From NCBI RefSeq assembly GCF_001625195.1, contig NC_054391.1, positions 4,661,157-4,725,156 of the forward strand: a stretch of 64,000 bases of DNA, given 5' to 3'. Under the pieces are notes generated by a model. That model was not told the DNA's origin, did not search any database, and worked only from the letters and a program-made list of their open reading frames with translations. Positions 57,827-64,000 of the stretch are shown here, piece by piece. Numbering within the stretch: the first letter of the stretch is position 1; each line of letters starts with the position of its first letter. The translations under genes were made by a program, and so were the position numbers. This DNA is from Drechmeria coniospora (lineage: Eukaryota; Ascomycota; Sordariomycetes; Hypocreales; Ophiocordycipitaceae).

Positions 57827-59163
57827 ATGTCGTCCCAAAACAGTGTGTGCCAGCCATGCTTCGAGCTCGTCGAGGAAGTGGACGAAGGCATCTGGATCGC
57901 CGTCAAGCCTGGCGAGCCGCAAGCGGGACGATTTCTTGCTCGGCGAATCGACAAACTGAGCGAGCAGCAGCGGCAGGCCGTCGGCAGCCTCATGGGCATT
58001 CAAGGCCAGGGATCCGTCGTAGGGCAAGTACTTGGCCACCGGAACCTCGTCTCCCTGGTCGGCCACATGGAGCAGCCTGGCGCCGGCACCAACACGGGCC
58101 CGTCGCCGCCATGCGGTGCCGGAGCCGACTTCTTCCTCTGGGACCTCTGCGAGGCCGGGAGTCTGGGCAGTCTTCTCTCGGCCGTGCCGAACCAGCCAAA
58201 CGGCCTTCACCTCGCCGAGTCGCTCTGCTGGCACGTTCTCCGCGCCCTCCTCGGCGCCGTCGTGCATCTCCACGATGGCAAGTCGCTCGTCGTTCACCGC
58301 GCCGGTGCCGCGCGGGCTTTCCGGTGGCTATCCGTACGCGAGGACTGGCACCCAATCCTCCACCGGTCCATCGATCCCGGGCACATCTACTTTCAGCTGC
58401 CGAGAGGGAATGAGACGTACGGGCTCTGCAAACTCGGACACTCTGCCGCCGCCGCCGTTACGGGCCACGTCATCTCTCCCCACGACGACGACGACGACGA
58501 AGACGACGGCGGCAACACGGAGGCCTGGCCTAGCACGGTTGCAGTTTCAATTAAAAAGGGATGGGAGCCGCTCGCGAAGACGCGTGACAAGATTGGCCGG
58601 GATCCAGAAACGTGGCCGGTGGTGAGCTTGCCTTGCACCGGATTCTCGTCACGCCGGCGATCGGACGCTGACGGAAACAGGACGAACGCCCCTACACGCT
58701 GAGCGACGAACTCTGGTCCATCGGCAGCGTGGTTTTCACCATGATGACGGGCTCGCAGCTCGCCCTCGTCTGCGACCGTTTCGGCTGCGCCCATGTCACC
58801 AAGTGCAGCGAGGGAGGATGCCTCCGACGGGCGGCGCACGCCATGGGCTGCCGCTGCGTCGCCGGTGGCTGCCCGCACCTACCTCGTGGGGACTGCTCCC
58901 ACGCCGTGGCCGACTGGGAAAGGATGCGCGATGAGCGGTGCGGGCAGGGCGTGATCAACGTCGACACGAACTTGGCACGCGCGCCATACTCGCACTGGTT
59001 ACGGGATGCCGTCCGGTGCCTTCTCGAGTTTGATCCCGCAAGCAAGCTGCTCACGTCGACGGCGTCCAGATTCGCGACAATGGCCGAGATTGGATTCCGG
59101 CATTGGCGAGAGGGTACCGAGGAGGGACGAAGCTATGTTGATGTCGACGATGAAGGACAGTAG
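57827..59163 (+). CDS. Protein-kinase-fold protein, catalytically degenerate (pseudokinase)
   Basis: Exons 57827-58621 and 58681-59163 (59-bp intron, donor GTGAGC, acceptor ACAG, phase 0) give 425 residues. The order of kinase subdomains is recognisable: GRFLARRIDK (strand carrying the ATP lysine, here Arg), VLGHRNLVSLVGHM, FFLWDLCEAGSLGSLL (hinge), CWHVLRALLGAVVHLHDG, WHPILHRSIDPGHIYF (catalytic loop), CKLGHSAAAA (DFG position), SDELWSIGSVVFTMMTG and LLEFDPASKLL. HRD is HRS (residues 179-181), the catalytic-loop Lys and Asn are Asp and His, and DFG is replaced by HSA (residues 205-207). An acidic Asp/Glu run (about 217-228) and a Cys/His-rich insert (CEGGCLRRAAHAMGCRC-like segment after the intron) are unusual. 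Probably a non-catalytic scaffold; partner unknown. The motif placement is a by-eye alignment. Confidence 0.78.
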
Positions 59164-61747
59164 CAGGATGTGTCGGCAGGCAGAGAGGTGCTTGTTCGAC
59201 GTTCAGGACCGGTGGAGAGATGTTTGAGATGGACAATACGCACAAGTCGAGTGCCTGACATGGCCACCAGGACGCTCACCATGTTGCACCATCTTCTCCA
59301 TGATGTATACATTCAGCATCCTGTCGTTTCCCGATACATTGCGGATGAAGGAGAGCAAGGTATAACGAGGGAGTTGATGCACTGAGCTGCTAGGACTCGT
59401 AGCCAGGTAGGAAACCGCCTTCTGATATGCAAGATTGGTTCTTCACTCGTTTACAAATACGAATACGTTAGCACTCCATTCCAAGCCAAGACATAGGGAT
59501 TCAGGAAGGGTAATGTTTGGACGCGACAACGTCCCGTCACTAGGTGTAGACGAGTCCAGCGAGGTAATGATGCACTTCAGCACCATGCCATTATGAGCAC
59601 TCCCTTCCAAGGTCGTGAAACATCTTGAGATTGCAAAGGATATCAAAAATGGCAAGAAGGTGGCGCTGAGGATGGCTAGCCCTGAAAAGGACAGATGCCT
59701 ACGCGAAGAGTAGCACCGTTGCTACCGGTGGTGGTGTAACATTTCGGGGCTCTTCGGGGACCCTAGCTTCCGCTTATGGTGATTCTGCCATGGTGATTTT
59801 GCCGGCAAACCCTCTCTGGGCATAGATGTAGTTCCAGGCCAGCATGGTTTCGCTGGAGATTCTGCCACACGATGCCACTAGTGGACCTTTCCTATCGAGT
59901 TGCGATGAAACGTACAGTTTGACGACTCTGATTCGGGTCCGGGCCAGCCGTCAACAAGCAGTTCATGACCACATATGCACGGAGGCGTACACGTGCCGTA
60001 TCGGTCGGCGGCTTGTCCTTGAATGTGACATATCTCATTCATGGTTTAGGGTGACGAGGGTGATGTCCTAGGAATGGCCAACTAGAGCAATGCGACACCA
60101 TCGATGGCGAGTTTTGGCTGTTGTGTTCATTAATCTTCCGCCCATCCATGCCAGGCCAAAAATGGAGGCATCATTAACCCAACGGATCCATCAGCCGCCA
60201 CATCGCACATTGTGACTGGTCGACGGTGCCAGTACATTGCCATCTTGACGTTCTGACCGACCAAACATAAAAACCCGCACGTCTCAAGGGGCATCCAAGA
60301 AAAAAAAAATCCGTAGGTTTACTGTAAATGGGTGCTCGAAAAAGCCTCTATACCGTACTATCATGGTACAAGATGGTCACTTCAGGAACGTGGGTGAGAT
60401 AGACATCATTGTATTGCTAGCAACCTTGGGTCGGAGGAGCATCCCTTATTCCGAGCATGCTTCGAGCTAGTACGGAGCAATACTAGTAGGTATACTATCT
60501 GAACTTACTTTGCTGGTGCCATCGGATAAGGAGGGCCATATCCTCTGATTAAGTGGGCAGATTTTGTGGCTTTCATGTACGGAGATAGCTGGAGCCATGG
60601 AGGTAGCTGCAGCCATTGATTACTAACTAAGGTAGCAGTTGTAAAGTCCATCTAGCAAATATTAGTACTATGTTGCATCAGGCTGCAGCAGATGCGATGG
60701 ATAGGACACACACACGACCCAATCATTATCGTCCATTGGTCAAAGACGGACCATTCGTGTTCTTTTGCAAGTCCGTTGTTGCTTCTTACCGCTAGGTATC
60801 GACAATTATTATTAATATTCGAACTATACTGGGACACTTTGGCGCGACAAGTTAATTACATTCAAGTATTAATACTCCCTACGTACGGAGTACTTGCGTG
60901 CATTATACAACTACGGGTACAGTACGGAGCAAGTACAAGTAAGTACTACTATCTGGTTAGCGTGGGCGGCCCAGCTACGGTCCAGTGGCGTTTTTTTGGT
61001 CAAGCTATTGGTCAGGGCCACTAGAGCGGGGGGGGGGGGGAACCCTCTACCCTCCAAGGTACTTACTTGTAAGTAATTACTAGGTAATATACGGAGTACT
61101 TACATGAACTTGTACTGTAAGGCATTGTAGTACTCCGTACTCCGTACTCCGTGCAAGTACTCCGTATTAAAGGACTTGTTTCAGTTCAACCTTCAGCCCC
61201 TGCCGTTTACGGTGCTTGTAGGTGCCATTTCCAACTTTGACTAGCCCGAAACGTTGGAACTACCCTTCTTCTGGGTTCTGTAGTGTGTTGTAGCTTCTGG
61301 CCGTGCGACTGCCTATAAGTGTTGTGTGAGATTGAACAAGACCATCAAGCCCGTTGTGTAAGTAAGTACTGTAGAGCGTACGGAGTACAGTACGGTACGC
61401 AGCACACAAGTACATGCAAGTACTTACTTATACTGGCAAGTACGGAGTACAAGTAGGAAACATGAGAATCTGGGATACGAGTAATACCTGTACTCCGTAC
61501 TCTGTACGGAGCACTTAATTAAACTTAGTGTAATATAAATCTAGCAAGCGAGTGGGACGGACTTGACTTAGCAGCGAGTCAAGGAGGATGAGGACAGTGA
61601 CAAGACCTTACACGCAAAAAAGTCGGGCATCCGGCTTCCCCTCAAAAGATTTATTTTCTCATGCTTGTAATTTGCCAATCGGATTTGCGCCATCATCGTT
61701 GCTTCATCGTCGCTCCTCCACTCGCCTCAACGGCTGCCTCACCAGCG
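59164..61747. other. Intergenic, 2.6 kb, rich in GTAC words
   Basis: No gene supported. It contains a 10-base A run (60300-60309), a 13-base G run (61028-61040), three tandem TACTCCG units (61131-61151) followed by TACTCCGTA at 61159, and further CGGAGTAC-type words at 60893-60901, 61090-61099, 61380-61396, 61440-61450 and 61491-61512. It lies upstream of the GT25 gene; the CT-rich part from about 61690 is its leader. Confidence 0.6.
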
Positions 61748-63142
61748 ATGCTCCGGATTGCAGGAGCGTCCAAGCATGTCTTGGTCGTTTTTACCGTTTT
61801 CACCACCTGTTTTGTCCTATTCCTTCTCGGCAGGCACGATGGGAACCTCGTCTCCCCCTCTCCCCGACTATCACGGGTGGCAAGGTTGGCGACGGGAAGG
61901 AAGGGGGGCCGAGGTTTGCTCGACAGCGTCCACAACAGCACACTTGGGGTGAGTCGGCCCGTCCATAGGGTGTCGCCCTTTGAACTCGACATTCTAATCC
62001 AACTTGGCCTTGGCAGTTCGAAAAAGTCTTCGTCGTCGGCCTGCCGTCGAGAAGCGATCGCCGTGATGGCATGGCGCTCACCGCCGCCCTCAGCGACGTC
62101 CAGATCGAGTTCATGGACGGCGTCTTGGGCTCCAACGTGAACATCAAAGCGGTGCCGAAGCACAAGACGCTGGACCACATCAAAGACGCCGAGTTGGGAT
62201 CCTGGCGCGGACACATCAATGCCATCCGGGAGTACGTATGCCCAAGTGCCCAGCCAGCGTGCTCACAGCCGTGGGCCATGCGCGTGCCTGCTTCCCGCGG
62301 GCATCTTGCTCTCGCGCGAATGGACGCATGCTCGGACCATGCTAATGCTGACCAGGGTCGTCATGCGAAACCTTTCGTCGGTGCTCATTCTCGAGGACGA
62401 CGTCGACTGGGACATTCGGCTGAAGGACCAACTGCACGACTTGGCCCTCTCCACCAACGCCCTGCTCCAGCCCCTGCGAGGGTTCCCGGATCGCCACGCC
62501 GACGCGACATACCCGAAGCGACGGCAAGACGAGTCGCCGCCGCCCGAAGACATTCCGTTTGAAGACCTCCCCGTGACCATACCGCCCAAGTCGTCTCCGT
62601 ACGGCGACAACTGGGACGTGCTGTGGATTGGTCACTGCGGCATGATCTTTCCCCGTGAAAAAAACGACATCCCCAAGGGACGCGTCATCCATCGCGACGA
62701 CGTCACCGTTGCGCCCAAGAGGAACCTGTGGCTCCTCACCGAACCCTTTACCCTCAAGGAGAAATACCCGCCGCACACGCGCGCCGTCCACCACGCGGAG
62801 GAAGGCGTCTGCACCCTCGCCTACGCCATCAGCCAGGCGGGTGCCCGGAAGATTCTGCACGAGCTTGCCCTGAAGCCCCCCACCGCCGCCTTCGACATCC
62901 TGCTCCGATTCTTCTGCGACGGGACCGACGGCCGCGCCATGCACAACTGCCTCGGCGTCACCCCGGGTCTCTTCCACCACTACCGACCGGCCGGCAAGGC
63001 CTTGGATGTCAGCGACATCAGAGATCACGACGGTGACTTCCGGGAAGACGCCGGCTCCGATATTGTCCGCTGGAGTGTGCGACTCAATACCCCAGAGCTG
63101 CTCGATGGTGGCACCAGTTTTGCGGACCAGTATCCCGATTGA
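61748..63142 (+). CDS. Glycosyltransferase family 25 protein, type II membrane
   Basis: Exons 61748-61948, 62017-62231 and 62356-63142 (introns 68 and 124 bp, all in phase) give 400 residues. A signal anchor (VLVVFTVFTTCFVLFLLG, about residues 11-28) implies a Golgi/ER lumenal enzyme. The GT25 domain begins FEKVFVVGLPSRSDRRDGM and continues with FMDGVLGSNVNIKAVP, ELGSWRGHINAIREVV (restored across intron 2) and LILEDDVDWD, the metal/sugar-nucleotide Asp cluster at residues ~151-158. Later blocks are WDVLWIGHCGMIFP, AYAISQAGARKILHELA and FDILLRFFCDG. Family members transfer galactose or glucose; the acceptor in fungi is unknown. Donor at 62232 (GTACGT) and acceptor at 62355 were chosen because they give GAG GTC GTC ATG in frame. 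Confidence 0.93.
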
Positions 63143-64000
63143 ATGATGATAATGACACGCCGACCACCTCCAACTGCACGGCGAATTCGGCAGGCCACCG
63201 AGAGCCCCTGAGAGGTCACCGAGAGGTCACCGAGAGGCCACCGAGAGGTGACCTGGCAGAATTATACCCCTTTCCGTGGTGATTGCTCCTCGCCGTCAGC
63301 AGCCACGGTTGAGGAACGTGCCCTGCATTGCTAGACTAGAAAATTTACCCCTCGTCTTGAATAGACAATACAACGCTCGATGCTACCGTCGCCCACCCTT
63401 TGCGTTTCTCAGCCGACATGGCCGCGACGGGTCACGGCGTCGCAATCACCAGCTGCCGGCGCAGGAATCCCCCTCCCCCTCCATCAACGGCTATGCTGCG
63501 CACGCGCGGATGACGCCTCGTCGGCAACGGTCTGCTGGGCTCGATATGGGCTCGCTCGCCAGCGTGTCCAGTGGTTGCCGGCCGCGGGTCCTGCCGGGGA
63601 AGTGAAGTTTGTTGCTCATCAGCAGGGTGGTGCTGAGAATCACCGTGAGCTCCGAGGCCACGAAGCGGCCCGGGCAAGACCGCGTACATCATCAACCGTG
63701 CATTGTGCAGTGTCGGGGGGGCAGCGAACTCGTCCTGACTGTCACAGCCTCTTGCACGGACTCTGGCAGTTCCTTGATGGAGTCTTTTCCGGCTGCGAGC
63801 GTTGGCCAGAGCATGGCGGATACTCCCACCTGGGTAGCTACACCCCCACTATACCCACTATAGGTGCTGCTATGTACCTAGTAGGTAATACCCTGTACTT
63901 AGGTACGCCGTAGTATGCTGGGAATCACCTGGAACATGACTTGGAGCCGCCATAGTCTGACGCTCGACTACTGCTACCGAGTACCTAGTACGGTACTAAC
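63143..64000. other. 3' flank of GT25 gene to window end
   Basis: 858 bp with no supported gene. It contains an 11-bp tandem repeat (63198-63251) and GTAC words near the end (63870-63907, 63978-63995). Confidence 0.6.
63198..63251. repeat. Tandem repeat, 4-5 x 11 bp (CCGAGAGGTCA)
   Basis: Units at 63208, 63219, 63230 and 63241 vary as CTGAGAGGTCA, CCGAGAGGTCA, CCGAGAGGCCA and CCGAGAGGTGA, preceded by a damaged copy at 63198. Confidence 0.9.

Noticed and set aside
57150..57860. Open frames on both strands upstream of the kinase-like gene
   Set aside because: They include a GTGC simple repeat, lack motifs, and no splice-consistent extension joins them to the kinase domain.
1..64000. tRNA, 5S rRNA, snRNA and SRP RNA genes
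   Set aside because: Scanning by eye for T-loop and box A/B patterns gave only partial matches (for example near 37271, 51384 and 57170) that lie in genes or cannot fold into a cloverleaf; a covariance-model search would settle it.

Overview
This is nuclear DNA from a filamentous ascomycete. Genes are split by short GT-AG introns (46-147 bp), many with CTAAC/CTGAC-like branch sites. The ER Hsp70 ends in HDEL. The protein set (a KCH-family potassium transporter, a DUF1752/DUF3295 regulator, HBS1 with a canonical N-terminal domain) is typical of Pezizomycotina. The CCT5 N-terminus and general architecture suggest Sordariomycetes, probably Hypocreales; that placement is inference, not shown by any marker here.

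Layout. 1-13.6 kb: a GC-rich gene desert full of microsatellites, minisatellites and GTAC-rich words. 13.6-15.4 kb: one DUF1752/DUF3295 gene (+). 15.4-26.0 kb: a second desert with a diverged ~180-bp tandem array, a duplicated ~120-bp block, an AT-rich islet and a hairpin. 26.0-28.1 kb: a CHY zinc-finger protein (-). 28.1-33.6 kb: a third gene-poor stretch with a second AT-rich islet. 33.6-63.1 kb: a normal gene-dense fungal region holding CCT5 (-), HBS1 (+), the BiP/Kar2 gene (+), a DUF2461 protein (+), a secreted endonuclease/exonuclease/phosphatase-fold nuclease (-), NMN adenylyltransferase (-), a PNPOx-like/ferredoxin-reductase fusion flavoprotein (-), a KCH potassium transporter (-), a degenerate kinase (+) and a GT25 glycosyltransferase (+). 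Eleven of the twelve genes are spliced.

Functional themes. CCT5, HBS1 and BiP lie together within 8.5 kb and cover cytosolic folding, stalled-ribosome rescue and ER folding. CCT5 and HBS1 are divergent, with a perfect 16-bp palindrome between them. The remaining genes are unrelated housekeeping or accessory functions. I see no secondary-metabolite cluster, intact transposon, tRNA or rRNA gene.

Most worth a second look: (i) a dispersed CGGAGTAC/GTACTCCG word through the non-coding DNA that forms CGG-N6-CCG palindromes; (ii) several in-phase 3' splice sites for HBS1 intron 1, which could give Hbs1/Ski7-type isoforms; (iii) a kinase-fold protein that has lost every catalytic motif; (iv) long deserts that are GC-rich rather than AT-rich. 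Exon coordinates were worked out by hand from splice signals, reading phase and protein-family conservation; no transcript data were available.
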